Shown here one piece after another: positions 44,040-55,506 of a stretch of DNA of 64,000 nucleotides. The DNA lies in contig JAIUCV010000102.1 of NCBI GenBank assembly GCA_026724425.1, positions 2,046,001 through 2,110,000 on the forward strand, given 5' to 3'. How positions within the stretch are numbered: position 1 is the first letter of the stretch; each line of letters begins with the position of its first letter. The notes beneath the pieces were generated by a model, which had not been told where the DNA came from, searched no databases, and saw only the letters and a program-made list of their open reading frames with translations. Position numbers and translations under genes: made by a program. The stretch is from Erythrophleum ivorense. Lineage: Eukaryota; Streptophyta; Magnoliopsida; Fabales; Fabaceae.

Positions 44040-44706
44040 ACTTTAAACAGGTCCTTACGTTACTCTGTTTCTGTCTGTAAATGTAAAAGATAAAAATGAA
44101 TACAACTTACCAATGTTGAACACCATATATGTATATGATATATCTCCGGACACACTGCGACCTCTTTTCTTCCTCTTCTCTGTCTTCTCCGATTGCCAAA
44201 AAATCGTCTTTGTTGATTTCATTAGCGAATGTTTTGGACTACATATATATATGTATGTTCATGTGAAAAATGATGTTTACAAATTATACATTTCTCATCA
44301 TTTATCACTTTAAAAAAGTTTACTAATCCTCCTTCGAAGACCATCCTTTCTATGAATTGGGTTCCAAACACAGTTGATACTTATGAAAAATCTTTTCAAA
44401 GAAATCCCAATTGAATTACTAGCTCGTATTTTGTGTTGATCGCTTAAAGGACGTACAGGGAAACAAAAATTGGAAACAATAATATGTAAATAACATGTTC
44501 AACACGACGAACAAATCACAGGACATTAAGGAAGAAATAAAAGTAACCTAAGCTTTTCATCAAAACAATAATAATTAGCCTCTTACTAAATGAGAGAATA
44601 ATAAATTAAATTTATTTCCACAAAAACCTAATAAACAAAAAAAAGACACCAAGTTAAAACGAAAAGAAGCGACAGAGTTGGACGTTCCTTCGTTTGAGAG
44701 ACAGAG
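44040..44706. other. Shared 3' region of the convergent fibrillin and VQ genes
   Basis: 667 bp between convergent stop codons. AT-rich, no other feature recognised. Confidence 0.55.
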
Positions 44707-45255
44707 TTACGCGAACTGGTGGTGAGAATCTGAGAAAACTGATCCACCATGTAAATGAGAGGAAGACGACGAATTAGAAGAAGCAGAAGCGTCCATGGAG
44801 GACAAGGGCAGATACGGAAATTCACCAAGTTCTTGGATAAACCCTTCGAAATCTCCCAAACCATTCAAGAACCCTCCGGAGCTCTCACCAACGCTGCTAT
44901 TACCGTTCCAAGTCATCGAGATCTCCTCCATTTGCGATTTTAAGGAGAACCCTTGATCATCACAATGCTCGGGTTCTCTTGGTTTCTCTGTGTTGATCAT
45001 GTCTTGGACTTGACGATGTAGACGATGAATATCTCTTCTTGGATTTGTTTTTGAAACGCTACGGTCGTCGTCTGGTTTGCCGGTGAGGCTTTGGACGAGC
45101 TCACGGAAGTTGGCAACGTCGGTCTTGATAATCTCAGGAGCATATATGTGAATTATACGGATCTTTGGCTTCGATTTGGTTATTGAGTATGATTGTTTGT
45201 GCATCGCTAGGGTTGATGATGAGCTTCTTCTTTTCTCAAAGATCGTGGCTTCCAT
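44707..45255 (-). CDS. VQ-motif transcriptional cofactor (VQ25-like), 182 aa
   Basis: Intronless, as usual for VQ genes. The frame opens at 45378 but the start is placed at 45255 (MEATIFEKRRSS), since the upstream part covers the TATA box and leader. The VQ motif is F50-R-E-L-V-Q-S-L-T-G59 (FRELVQSLTG), preceded by a basic KPKIRIIHIYAPEIIKTD segment. The C-terminal half is acidic and Ser-rich. VQ proteins bind WRKY domains in the nucleus and tune defence and development genes. Position between the fibrillin and OEP40-type genes fits A. thaliana VQ25 (AT3G58000). Confidence 0.88.
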   Translation of the reverse strand: MEATIFEKRRSSSSTLAMHKQSYSITKSKPKIRIIHIYAPEIIKTDVANFRELVQSLTGKPDDDRSVSKTNPRRDIHRLHRQVQDMINTEKPREPEHCDDQGFSLKSQMEEISMTWNGNSSVGESSGGFLNGLGDFEGFIQELGEFPYLPLSSMDASASSNSSSSSHLHGGSVFSDSHHQFA

Positions 45256-45335
45256 TTTTGGAATTATTAGGGTTTGTTGTAGAAGAGAGAAAGACAGAGT
45301 TGGTGGATTTGATAGTAAGTGGAGATATGTGAAGG

Positions 45336-45342
45336 TTATATA
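45336..45342 (-). promoter_or_regulatory. TATA box of the VQ gene
   Basis: TATATAA on the minus strand, about 85 bases before the chosen ATG, supporting the start at 45255. Confidence 0.55.
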
Positions 45343-47560
45343 GGAGAAAAGGAAATGATAGCTAAGAACAAAATACAAGTATTTTAAAACAATTCCTCTT
45401 CAACTTAAATCATTTTTTTATATGTGGAAGTATATATATATGATCTAGACATAGGCAAATAATTTAACGGGAACTTTGCTGATGTTTTTTATGACCGGAA
45501 ACCCACGTCGTAGTCAAAACACTGATCCAAAATTTATAGCCAACATGTAAGTTTAACTAATAACAAAAATACGTTTTACAAAATTGATGATATATATTTT
45601 AGTTGGACTCAATTAGTTTTGTTAATTTCAAAAAAGAAACCAGTTGGATTAATTAGTTACATGTAGTAATTATGAGAAAGATGTGTAAGTATGTATGTCT
45701 CCCAAGACACGAAATAGATGAACAAGAAGCGCGTTGGTCCCCTCCCACTAACCAAATTATCATGTTGTACTTTATTTAATATCTAAATTTTATATTTTTA
45801 CGTAATATTGAAATACTTGTGTTCAGTGTATGCTTGTGCTTGTGTATAATAGATAAATGCAGGTGGTACTATTTAATTGATTAAATTAATGAATAAGTAG
45901 GATTTCACAAACTTGGCCCCATGTAATGCAAACAAACTCAACAAACTTATGATTGTTTTGTTTTCAAGAATATAGTATACGCTTACATTTTTTTTCTTTA
46001 TTAGATGATATATAGAGATCAATTTTTTTTTAATTTACTTCAGTTTCATGCTTGGCCTAATTATCAACCAAAAAAAAAAAAAAATGTAGTCGCAAAAGAA
46101 ATCTGCAGTTTTTTTTTACTGAAGTCAAACATACTAACTAGCTTACACATGCATATCCTAAGCATATCATAATCATTCGCATGAGTTTGCACAAAGAAAC
46201 AACTAAAGGATTTTAGAACAAGAAGACAGTTAATCAGCAAACGAAGATAATTAAGGAATGTAGGAAAATTGGAGGTAAATGATAAAGTGAAATGCGAAGA
46301 CATGGAGATGGCATGACTCTGCGGTGACTCTAATTACCTTTTCACCTTTGGCTGTCTTACACGTCCTTCTTATCTTATTGCACGAGGCAGTTTCAATTCC
46401 TGACGTCTATTTTTCACTTTTTTCTTGTTTATATTATTATTAAACAAAAATTAACACAGCTTACTTTAAAAAATAAAAACTAACACATGTTAATAATTTT
46501 AATACTTTTAGTTATATACTTTTTGTCTTTTTGGAATATCGAATCCAACACATATTTTCTATGTACATTATCTAAAACAAATAAAAAAATACATACAAAA
46601 AATGCAATATACTGTACTTAATTATATAATAGTGATCAACCACGATAAAAATAAAGAATATACCAATAGCCAATAGGCATAGTCTACTATATGTCTATAT
46701 ATTATCATTGACATCTCTAGATACGACAACTTTGCACAAAACAAAAATTAATGAAGACAACTAGCGTCCTAAATATATATGATTTCCTAATTAAAATACC
46801 TTAATAAAATATGTTTTTCTTTTCTTGTTAATCTTATTAACACAAATGCTAATTAGAGAACATATACGTGGAACGTTAATCTTTATTATAAGATATTAAA
46901 CCTTAGTTAACCCCCTATGTTTTTGTTGCACGATCTACATTTGCCTAGGCATATATTACAGGGAAAGGGAGACTAAATGAGGACTGATTCGATTACCTGT
47001 TCTCTCTAAGGAAAAAAAAAGAAAAGAGGATTACATTACTACAAGATTCAACGAATAGTAGCCGTTGGATGTCGACGTATAATGATCTGACAGCTAGAAT
47101 AAAAAATGAGAGAAGTGAAACTGAAGAGCTTGTTGTACAAATGCGTGCGTCAGAGACTCAGAGTCGGAAACACACACGAGTCTTGTGCTCTCTTTTTAGA
47201 TTCGGCCCACATGCGGGCAACTAACTCACTGGTTGTTAGACACGTGTCCATATCTAAACCGTACATATTGTGGTTCTTCCCGTATTTGTTTGACGTGGTT
47301 CCCAGTTTCAGTCTTTTTGTACATCTCTCTGCTTAGCTGGAAATGTGGACCCCGCCGGGACCTAAAAACCCTTTTTTTATTTCTGGTTGCAGATCATTTT
47401 ATTTTTATTTAAAAAAAAAAAAAATTTCGTCAACAAATTGAAAATGGTTAATCTTTTGTTTTATAAGCCACCTGCATGATTTAATTTAAGTAGAATAATA
47501 TCTTGTTTGATAAATGATAATATTGCGAACGCTAGAGTTTACCAACACCTATCTTCAGCC
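45343..47560. other. AT-rich intergenic DNA
   Basis: No gene recognised. From 47,040 to 47,340 the sequence is less AT-rich and carries an open plus-strand frame of 76 codons (47106), without similarity I recognise. The word aacgctagag occurs twice, near 47,529 and 47,566. Confidence 0.4.
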
Positions 47561-48060
47561 CACAAACGCTAGAGACTGGATCCTGATTGGAGCAACTCGA
47601 TATGGAAGATAGATTCAATCAAGAAAGAGACCTCTAAGGCTAATTGAAGAGGAATCCAGATTTTAGTGCCAAGGCTGCAAGCCTGCAACAAATATTTTGA
47701 CAGCAAAAACGGTCTTATTCTGCATTTGAAGAAGGTGTGTGTCCATGAGCGACTTTTCTTGTTTTCCAATAAACAGAGAAAAAGCTTTGCCCAAATTTGG
47801 AGTGGCTTGCAGCTACTGAGGGCTGGCACTGGCAATGTTTCATCTGGCTCTCCTGAGGGCAGGCATGGCAAAAAATCTTGGGAAATCAAATAATGATTTG
47901 AGTCTACATGTGTGGGCATGAGAGAATTTTATTTTTAACAAGAAATAAAGATGAGACTTTGCAAAAGATTGGAGTGGATTGCAGCTTGAGTGACACTGAA
48001 ATTGAACAAAGTGAACGAGGTGATTATGTTGCACAATGTGGTGGATTATCAGTATCTCAA
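47561..48060 (+). pseudogene. Possible C2H2 zinc-finger gene remnant with two decayed copies
   Basis: Around 47,664-47,730 different frames give CQGC and NKYFDSKNGLILHLKKVCVH, which together resemble a plant C2H2 finger broken by a frameshift. The part 47,734-47,822 (containing gtgtgtccatgag, ttccaataaacagagaaa and ttggagtggcttgcagct) recurs in diverged form at 47,905-47,990 (catgtgtgggcatgag, ttaacaagaaataaag, ttggagtggattgcagct). This suggests an eroded array of repeated finger exons. Assignment is weak. Confidence 0.3.
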
Positions 48061-48684
48061 ATGTGACTAACCAAAATGTAGATTATTAGGTTCCAAAAGT
48101 CCTAAATCCCGCCCAAAAAGAGCCAGAGCTTATCGTTATCCGCATGTGTGAGGCAGCCCAGCGTACAGGCCTTATTAGTTATCACTAGGCTTTTTGGCCC
48201 AATTCAGCCCATGTAAGATTTACGGGCTTGATGCAACAGTATATGCTTAGAGAAAAAACAGAAACGACAGAAGCAGAACAAGATAAACAAAACACTAGGG
48301 ATTTGTCCACCTTTCATTTTAAGCATTCATCAAACTTATCTTTTCACCTTGGGACTTCCACATAATTACAGCAAATACCACTAGGCATCAACTGTTAATC
48401 TTTACATAACACGAGGGTAAAAACGGAAAATGCTTGACCTCTGGAGCCTCTATCTATCCTTTTATGTCCAACCAGAATCTTTCGGAAAGATTACAAAAAT
48501 TCTCAATTTCTATTCTTTAGAAAATGGAAATTTTGCTTTACATTACTAAAAAGAGTCTCTGAAACTCGTATAAATCCTTGTAGTGGATCATGTATTCTAT
48601 TTCTACGTAGTAACTTGCTGAGTTTGATCAGACTATCTCTCGATTTTGATTTGGGGATTTGGGGATTTGTGACGGAAGAAGAAG
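48061..48684. promoter_or_regulatory. Promoter and leader of the OEP40-type gene
   Basis: Contains site-II-like gcccaattcagcccat at 48,199-48,214 and a TATAAAT box at 48569-48575, 110 bases before the ATG. No ORF. Confidence 0.5.
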
Positions 48685-49752
48685 ATGAAGGCGTCGATGA
48701 AGTTTCGCGAGGAGCAGAAGCCTCTCTTTAGGGCTAAGGTTCCTCTGAGCATCTTAGGTTTGCCGTTTCAATCAGGAATCGTCGCCGGAGAATCCAAGGA
48801 GCTCAGCCTCAATCTCTCCACCTTCTTCGAATCATGGCCTTCTCTCAAGGTCGCTTACCGTCCAAACGACTCTTCGAACCCTTTCTCACTCATCGTCAAA
48901 ACCGGGACGGGATCTTTCGGCTCTCCGATTTCAAGCTCCATGCACATGAGCGCCGAATTCAACCTCCTCGGTAAAGGAAACCCTAGCTTCATGCTTCACT
49001 TCAAACCCCAATTCGGCGACTTCTCAATCAAAAAATCTCACTCTTCGACTGGCCTCGAGATGAATTTGATTAAATCGACGAACGGATCCGTTGCGGAAGA
49101 GGATTCGTCGATCGAGATGGTGGATTCCCCGCCGATCAACGGATGCGGCGGAGGATTCAGAAAAGTCACGGTTCTCCCATCAACCTCCGCCGGAGACATC
49201 GCCGGACTGCTAACCGGGGTAGAGGTCGCGGCGAGAACGTCTCTGCCTGTGAGAGGAAAAGCCGTTTTGAATTTCCGGTGGGGCGTTAGGGTTCCTACGG
49301 AGATCAGGCGCGATTTCGATCCAACGTCTGCGGTTTCGCTGAGGAGAATCCCTTTTCTCGTGATGAACAAAATTGGGATCGAGCACGTGAATGGCTCAGA
49401 TGCTAAAGAGACCAAATCAACGAGCGATCCGGGTAAAGTTTCGGGTCCGGGTCAACCCAAAACAAGTACAGACGTGGCGGATGTGTATTTGGCCGTGGAG
49501 GAGCTTCGATCTGAGAACAGACAGTTAAAGAGAGCCGTCGAAGATCTCCAGGGAGTAATATCAAACGCCCGTTCATTCACGCCGGCGACAATTGATTACG
49601 GATCGCATTCAAAGTACCATGAATCCCAGAGGAGCAGTAACAAGAACAACAACGGGAGATCGAAAACGACGTCAGATTACGGAGGGAAGAAAAGCAAGGA
49701 AGAGGGTGACGTAGCAGAGGAGCTGAAGAAAGCCTTGAAAGGAGCTGCTTGA
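48685..49752 (+). CDS. OEP40: OEP40-type chloroplast outer-envelope protein, 355 aa
   Basis: Intronless, 355 residues. No cleavable transit peptide; the N-terminal two-thirds show alternating hydrophobic/polar segments compatible with beta strands (for example SGIVAGESKELSLNLSTFF, MHMSAEFNLLGKG, PSFMLHFKPQFGDFSI, RGKAVLNFRWGVRVP). A short coiled coil follows at about 272-293 (VAVEELRSENRQLKRAVEDL-type heptads), then a charged tail. A. thaliana OEP40 (AT3G57990 as recalled) is a beta-barrel channel permeable to glucose phosphates in the chloroplast outer envelope, linked to flowering time; assignment here rests on position and overall character. GC-rich codon use relative to flanks is normal for a gene. 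A TIR-flanked repeat lies just downstream. Confidence 0.8.
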   Translation: MKASMKFREEQKPLFRAKVPLSILGLPFQSGIVAGESKELSLNLSTFFESWPSLKVAYRPNDSSNPFSLIVKTGTGSFGSPISSSMHMSAEFNLLGKGNPSFMLHFKPQFGDFSIKKSHSSTGLEMNLIKSTNGSVAEEDSSIEMVDSPPINGCGGGFRKVTVLPSTSAGDIAGLLTGVEVAARTSLPVRGKAVLNFRWGVRVPTEIRRDFDPTSAVSLRRIPFLVMNKIGIEHVNGSDAKETKSTSDPGKVSGPGQPKTSTDVADVYLAVEELRSENRQLKRAVEDLQGVISNARSFTPATIDYGSHSKYHESQRSSNKNNNGRSKTTSDYGGKKSKEEGDVAEELKKALKGAA

Positions 49753-49938
49753 AGCTTTAATAATGGTATTTGCTACTCTGAGGTTTGGTAAAAGCTTGAA
49801 TCAAATTGCACTTCATTCGTCTTCTTAATTTAGCTACATGGCGTTTGTATATATGCTTTAAATTTCTGGATTTTGGAAGATCAGCAGAACTTGTTTTGGA
49901 TCTTTTAGTGAAATTGCAAGAGCTTAATATGAGATTAT
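49753..49938 (+). other. 3' UTR of the OEP40-type gene
   Basis: AT-rich stretch up to the TIR element; the polyadenylation region is expected here. Confidence 0.5.
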
Positions 49939-50737
49939 GGTCCCGATTGGCAAGGACTGTTGCTTTAGGCTGTGACTGTTGGCTTTTGGCTGCAGAGATT
50001 TTGGCTGTTAAAACTGTGACTGTTACTTTTAATATTTTTGAAAGTCTGATTGGTAAAAAAAGCTGTAGAAATTGTAACTGTTACTTTTAATAATATTATT
50101 ATATCTAATTCATAAATTATATTGCATATCGTCAAAATAAGCATAATATTTAAATAAATTTATTATTAAAAAATAAACACAAATTATTAGCACAAATAAT
50201 CAATACAAAATTAATTAAAAAAAAAATAAAACAAAAACAAAAAAAACTATTATTTCTTCATATAGTTATTATTCGGCTATAATAAATGAAGAAAAATTTC
50301 ATCTAGCAAATCAAGGTCTTGCAGTGGCATTTTCCTTATGTGAATTGCCCCACTAATTTCCTGAAACGAAATAATATTTTTCCATTACCAACTGATTATT
50401 ATATCATAACATAAATAATCTATCATTTAAATTTGTTAAATGAGATTTACCATTTATTAATTTTGTTTCTACAATTTATTATTCTCAATGAATGAGGTTA
50501 TATAGCACAAAACAAAAAAAAATATGAAAATAAAAAGTGAAAAGTAAGAGAGAGAAACTTTTAAAAGTCTAAAAAAGTGGCTTTTAAAAAAAAAGTATCG
50601 ACAAGAGCAAAACAGTTATTAGAGGCTTTAAAGACTTTAGAAAATATTAAAATCTTAAAAGTTTGATTGGCAAAAAATAGACTTTAAAAACTGTTATTTT
50701 CCTAAAAGTCCTCAAGGTGTACTTGCCAATCGGGACC
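49939..50737. mobile_element. TIR-type non-autonomous element, about 800 bp
   Basis: Perfect 16-bp inverted ends: GGTCCCGATTGGCAAG at 49939-49954 and its complement at 50722-50737. Subterminal regions carry repeats of gattggyaaaaaa, ctgttrctttta and aaaagtc words in opposed orientation; the middle is AT-rich. No target duplication could be found next to these ends, so the true termini may lie a base or two away or the element is old. No coding capacity. Confidence 0.7.
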
Positions 50738-51590
50738 TGAACTCGAAAGTGACTTGATTTGATTCAGTATTATAGATCATTCAACGTAAAGCTTGATGGT
50801 TGTTCTTGTTCTCAGTAAGCTATGAGCGTTAGTGTACTTACTATTAAGGGCAAGTGTGGTTGAACTAAAAGGATTTCGAACCGAGAAGAGTTTGCAGTCT
50901 TGTTGATTAAACCTGAGTATAGGAGATTTAACCTGTGTCTGTAAATAGGACTCACCTCAGGTTATGTCGACTGCAGAATCTTACGGATCGCAATATACCA
51001 CCAATATCCAAATTTGGGATTGAGATAACATAAGAACAGAGGAATCTACTACTATGAGGCATATAACTCTGACATAACAAAAGATCAAAGTTTTCAACGA
51101 TTTGCTTCACCGCTTGTTTAGCTAGTAGCACCATTCTCTTAGAACTTAGTGCCACCGCTAGATGCGTTTGCCCTTGTCCATAATAGTCCGTTCAACGCAT
51201 TTGTACACCTTAAAAACATCTGAAATGAAACTTGAAGTAACTGTATCTTCTTTTGATTGGAAATGGGCTTGGTAAACAGAATTGGACTCTGTTGATTGGG
51301 GCGTTCGTTTTAGGTTGGGCCCAGTAAATGAAACGACAAAACTGAGCAAAGTTGTTCAACATTTTCTCAATTGGTGCGCCTTTGTACGAATCTATGCGTC
51401 CGTCGAACCAAAATCAATATAACAGAGACAAAAGAATTGAAAAAATTATTCAAAATATAAATCAGTTCTAGGTATCTTAGTGGAGGCCAAGACCGAGGAT
51501 TTTGCAGGAGACAATCATTTCTATTTTTACAATCTGGACCAATAACCAAAATCTCACTCTCTTCTTCTTTCTATTGTCTCTCGCGTCTCA
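50738..51590. other. Intergenic DNA and promoter of the SANT-bromodomain gene
   Basis: No gene recognised. gggcccagt at 51,317-51,325 and a gggcttgg word are site-II-like. The short minus-strand frames here are unsupported. Confidence 0.45.
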
Positions 51591-53734
51591 ATGGCAAAAC
51601 CTGAAAACGGTGAAAATTATCCAGAGAAGCAAACGTGGAGCACATGGGAGGAGCTCCTCCTCGCCTGCGCCGTTCACCGCTACGGTACTGATTCATGGGA
51701 TTCCGTCGCCGCTGAAATCCAGAAACAGAACTCCACTTCTCGTACCCTCACCGCCTTAGACTGTCGTCACAAGTACCATGATCTCAAGCGACGATTCTCC
51801 CGGAAATTGGCGTCGCCGGGATCCGCTGAAGGGGAAACCCTCGCTGAGATCTCTTCCGTTCCATGGCTTGAGGAGCTGCGAAAGCTTCGTGTCGATGAGC
51901 TCCGGCGTGAAGTCGAACGTTACGATCTATCCATCTCGTAATCTCCACCAGCCATGCTTTTTGCCTTCCCGTTTCGATTCCAGATTTGTATTACCTTGAT
52001 TATTGAAACGGAGTTTTTTTACGCAGGTCCTTACAGTTGAAGGTGAAGAAATTGGAAGATGAGAGAGAGAAGAGCTTAATGGAGACGGAAACTGAAGCTT
52101 TAGATCTAGATAAAATCGCGGAGACGAAAGAAAGCCACCTTGAATCGGTTCACAACTCCGATGTTCGGGTCCCCGAGACGCCTGCTTCTCCAGATCCGAA
52201 AGACAATAGTCCCGGAACCGGATCGGAGAACACGAACATAGATCGGAAAATCGACAAATCAGTGGACTCAACGCCGAACCGGATCGGCGGAGAAGACAAC
52301 GACGAGAAGCCGGATTCGTGCCGAGGAAGTTGCGAGAGCGTAGCGAAGGAATCGGCGGCGAACTCGGATCGACCCGACCCGGTAAGAGATGGAAATGACT
52401 CACCCGAGTTTGTTGAGCCAATTGACGAGTCGAAGGGAGAGGAAGAGGCCAAAGAAACGAGTGACGTGCAGAGTTCGGCGAGTTTGCCGAGAAAAGAGAC
52501 GGTAGAACAAGACGAACTGGATAACGAGGACCAATCTCTGACCGTCAATAGGATCCCCGTTGAATCTCAGCCGTTGATTGATTTCATCGAGATTATTCAG
52601 CCCATTGGCTTCCACTTTTCGCGCCGGCTCGAGAGCCAGGTAAAAAATTAAAACGATTCACTTTCCAATTTAAAAAGGATTGTTTTTTATAGGATCGAAA
52701 ATTGAAAAACATAAACTCTGCTGAAATTTTTTTGTTTTTCTAATGAAATATTCTGCTGTCTTTATTTTTAGTATCAGTGATTAATTTATTATCATACTCT
52801 TTAAAGCATGAGCCTTACTTGGTTGATTCTGAAGCTGCAGGAAACACCAGAGTACGATAAGATAATAAGGCAGCACATAGACTTTGAGATGATTCGAAAC
52901 CGCGTGGAAGAGAATTACTACACAACCTCGAGGAGCAAGTTTTTTCGAGATTTACTGCTACTAATCAACAATGCAAAAGTTTTTTACGGCGAGCAATCAT
53001 CTGAGTCCAATGCCGCAACGCAGCTTAACCAACTTATCCAAAAACAGATGATGATGACCCTCCAGATTCCTAAGCAAACCTCACCACCAAAAGAGGAAAC
53101 TTTGGTGACGCCTAAGGAGGAAGTCACAGTCTCTTCTCTAAAACCAACAATGTCAGTGCCTATTATAGCTTGTCGGAAACGCAGCTCCTTGGCTGTTAGA
53201 TCTTCAGCGTCAGCCACTGAACCGTTCAAGAAAAAGACTAATATAGTTCCAACAGTCGATGAGAAGCCAGTTTCAGAAGAGGAAGAAGATGAAACCTCTG
53301 AAAAAGATAAGGAACCTATTGTTTCCAATAAGATGGCTAGAGGGAAAACAACCTCGACAGCTAAAAAGATAGGAAGCAAAAACGTTAATAATAGCTCTGA
53401 GCCGAAGAAAAGTGATCAAGGAAAGAAGGGTAACAACACAAATGGCGGCTCAAAAAGGCAAAGTGCTGCTAGTTTTCTTAAGAGAATGAAAGGGGTTTCT
53501 TCGTCTGAAGATGTGCCAGAGACAGTGAAGGTTGATTCCTCTAATGGAAAGAGAGGAGCTGAACAGAGGAGAAGTAACAGTAAGAATGACAAAGTTGTTG
53601 CTAGTCAGAAACGATCAAGTGGGAAGAAGCCAACTATTGAGAAGAGTAGTCCTGCAAAGAAAAACACTAGCTCTGCCACTAAAAGAGGTGCTTCTCTATC
53701 ATCTACTCGCCCGAAGAAGCGCTCAAAGAGATGA
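51591..53734 (+). CDS. SANT/Myb-like plus bromodomain chromatin protein, about 617 aa
   Basis: Three exons: 51591-51937, 52027-52639, 52841-53734, total 1854 nt in phase. Residues about 14-70 form a SANT/Myb-like domain (TWSTWEELLLACAVHRYGTD, DCRHKYHDLKRRF), then a coiled coil (LRKLRVDELRREVERYDLSI...). A long acidic, Ser-rich linker follows. The bromodomain spans about residues 296-375 and is split by intron 2 (QPLIDFIEIIQPIGFHFSRR, then YDKIIRQHIDFEMIRNRV, FRDLLLLINNAKVFY). The tail is very Lys/Ser-rich with a nuclear-localisation cluster (RPKKRSKR). In the bromodomain, the usual NAxxYN motif reads NAKVFY, so the acetyl-lysine-contacting Asn is replaced by Tyr. Matches the A. thaliana gene family of AT3G57980; role presumably histone/chromatin binding. 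Confidence 0.88.
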
Positions 53735-53963
53735 TGAAATATTACAAAGCGTAACTATCTTCAATAGGATCAAGAATCTACCAACAAGTTTACAAGGCAG
53801 TCATTTACAAAGAAGTATTGGAATCTTGTTTACAAAAGGAGAATTTGCATAATGTGTTCAGTGAATTGTGTAAGAGCTGAAGATCTCAAACAAGGCTATA
53901 AGAGTGTTCCGGTCTGGATCGTTGTCATGCGTCTGTCGTCTGAATGTCCTACTGCACTGGAGA
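53735..53963. other. Shared 3' spacer of convergent genes
   Basis: 229 bp between the stop codons of the bromodomain gene and ENT gene 1; their 3' UTRs probably overlap. Confidence 0.5.
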
Positions 53964-55506
53964 TTATGCTCCGGCGATACCCTTTCCCTTGTCAACTTTT
54001 CGGATAATAGGAATTCCACTGGCAGATTTTCCAACCTATCAGAGGGATTGTTGAGAAATTGTGTCAATTAAGGGTTTAGTATCTCAATAAAATTTGTTGG
54101 AGCTGTTTGAAAGATACCTCCTTAAGCTGCTTCTTCTCTCGAACTGTACTGGTTTCGTTCAAGATAGTTTCGCCTGGTTTAAGAAAGCGGCTCCGTGTTG
54201 GGAAGCCGGGATGTCCCTCTTGCCATACCATATCTTCAGCCGGAATCTGCAATGAGTTTTGAGATGATGGGTTTTGAGCTTCTGTGAAAAGGGAGGAGAA
54301 ATAGAAAAACTTGAAGGAGAGATGTAACAGTTTGAGTTTTACATGTCTGAGATCAATCCAATCGCACGGGTCACTGAAGTTCTTTTGGCTTAGAGAATCC
54401 ACCAGGTGGTGCATTTCCTGTTGATTGGAAACTATATATCTTAGGATGGCTGAGAGACCTGAGCTGATGAACAACACACAAGGAAACATGAAAGAGCTTT
54501 ACCGTTTCTGCGTCATACTCTTTGATGAGGTGTGCAACGTACTTGTCTTCACCAGGCATTCTTAAATTGACCCATGTGTTAACAAGAGACGCAGGAGAAA
54601 CTTTGCCCCAGCCTGGGATAGGTGAAGCTTCAGAAGTAGAGCTCCGTTTTGGCTTTGCGTTTGGCATCTTTGCAGGAGCTGCATCAAGCCTTTCTTGCTA
54701 AGCAAAAGAGAAAAGAAGAAGACAAGGGAAGTTAAAGCCAAATCTGAGTTTGTCAGCTTGAGGATTTGGAAAGAGATGATGCTAAAAAACCTACGTAGTT
54801 GAGTAAGTCTTCCTTGTTCACTATCGTACGGGGTTTCAATTGAATGCCTTTTACGCCAGCAACGTCCTGCTTTGCCTTCTCATCAGAAGCCAATGAAATT
54901 TCCCTGAGAAACAGAGGGTTTGACAAAAAAAAGTTAAAGACGAAGGGAGAGAAGATCACATAGGAAAAGCTTGGGTTAGAAGATACATCAATTGTTGGAT
55001 CAGTGGATCAGTTTGGAGCTTCTTAACAAGATCGTTATGAGTTTCTTTGGTAATGTTCCATGCTTCCTTTAGGTCGTCGATTATCGTAATCCTTGACTGA
55101 AGAAGAGAAAACGGCATGAGCGAGAGCACCGAATCAATGCATATAAAATCACGAAAGATTTAAACTGGTGTTACGCTGGATATTGAAGAAGATTCTGCTG
55201 CAAAGGCTCCGAGAACATTGGAGTAAGCCTGTATCTTGAGTTGGTCAGGATTCAGTTTCTCGTTCATTTGGAAGAAGGAATTGTCGTTATGGCTGTTTCT
55301 CGACATAGGAAGCGTTTTTGCTGCAAAAGCTCTCTTCTTGAAAGGGAGGACAGTTGATTCTTGTGCAAACGGAATCAAAATCACCAGAAAATTACGACCG
55401 ATCAGTCAATTATCCGAAGCTTTAAAACCCTAATTGATCGACACACATCAGAGTTCTGAACAGACTTACGGGATGGGGCTTTATCTTTATCCTCGTGGTC
55501 CGACAT
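53964..55506 (-). CDS. ENT plus Tudor-like (EMSY-like) protein 1, about 303 aa
   Basis: Eight exons: 55506-55470, 55359-55175, 55096-54987, 54903-54795, 54697-54503, 54417-54343, 54246-54118, 54035-53964; total 912 nt, every junction GT-AG and in phase. The N-terminal third is an ENT domain: LKIQAYSNVLGAFAAESSSI, then RITIIDDLKEAWNITKETHN and LVKKLQTDPLIQQL. The second half is a Tudor/Agenet-like fold: VNTWVNLRMPGEDKYVAHLI, KEYDAET, CDWIDLRHIPAEDMVW, the order seen in EMSY-like (EML) proteins, which end this fold with a WxWVxLKEIPPEDIRW-like block. The C-terminus is basic. EML proteins act in plant chromatin and immunity (RPP7 pathway); a similar nuclear role is inferred. This copy is much diverged from EML1-4. 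Confidence 0.8.
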
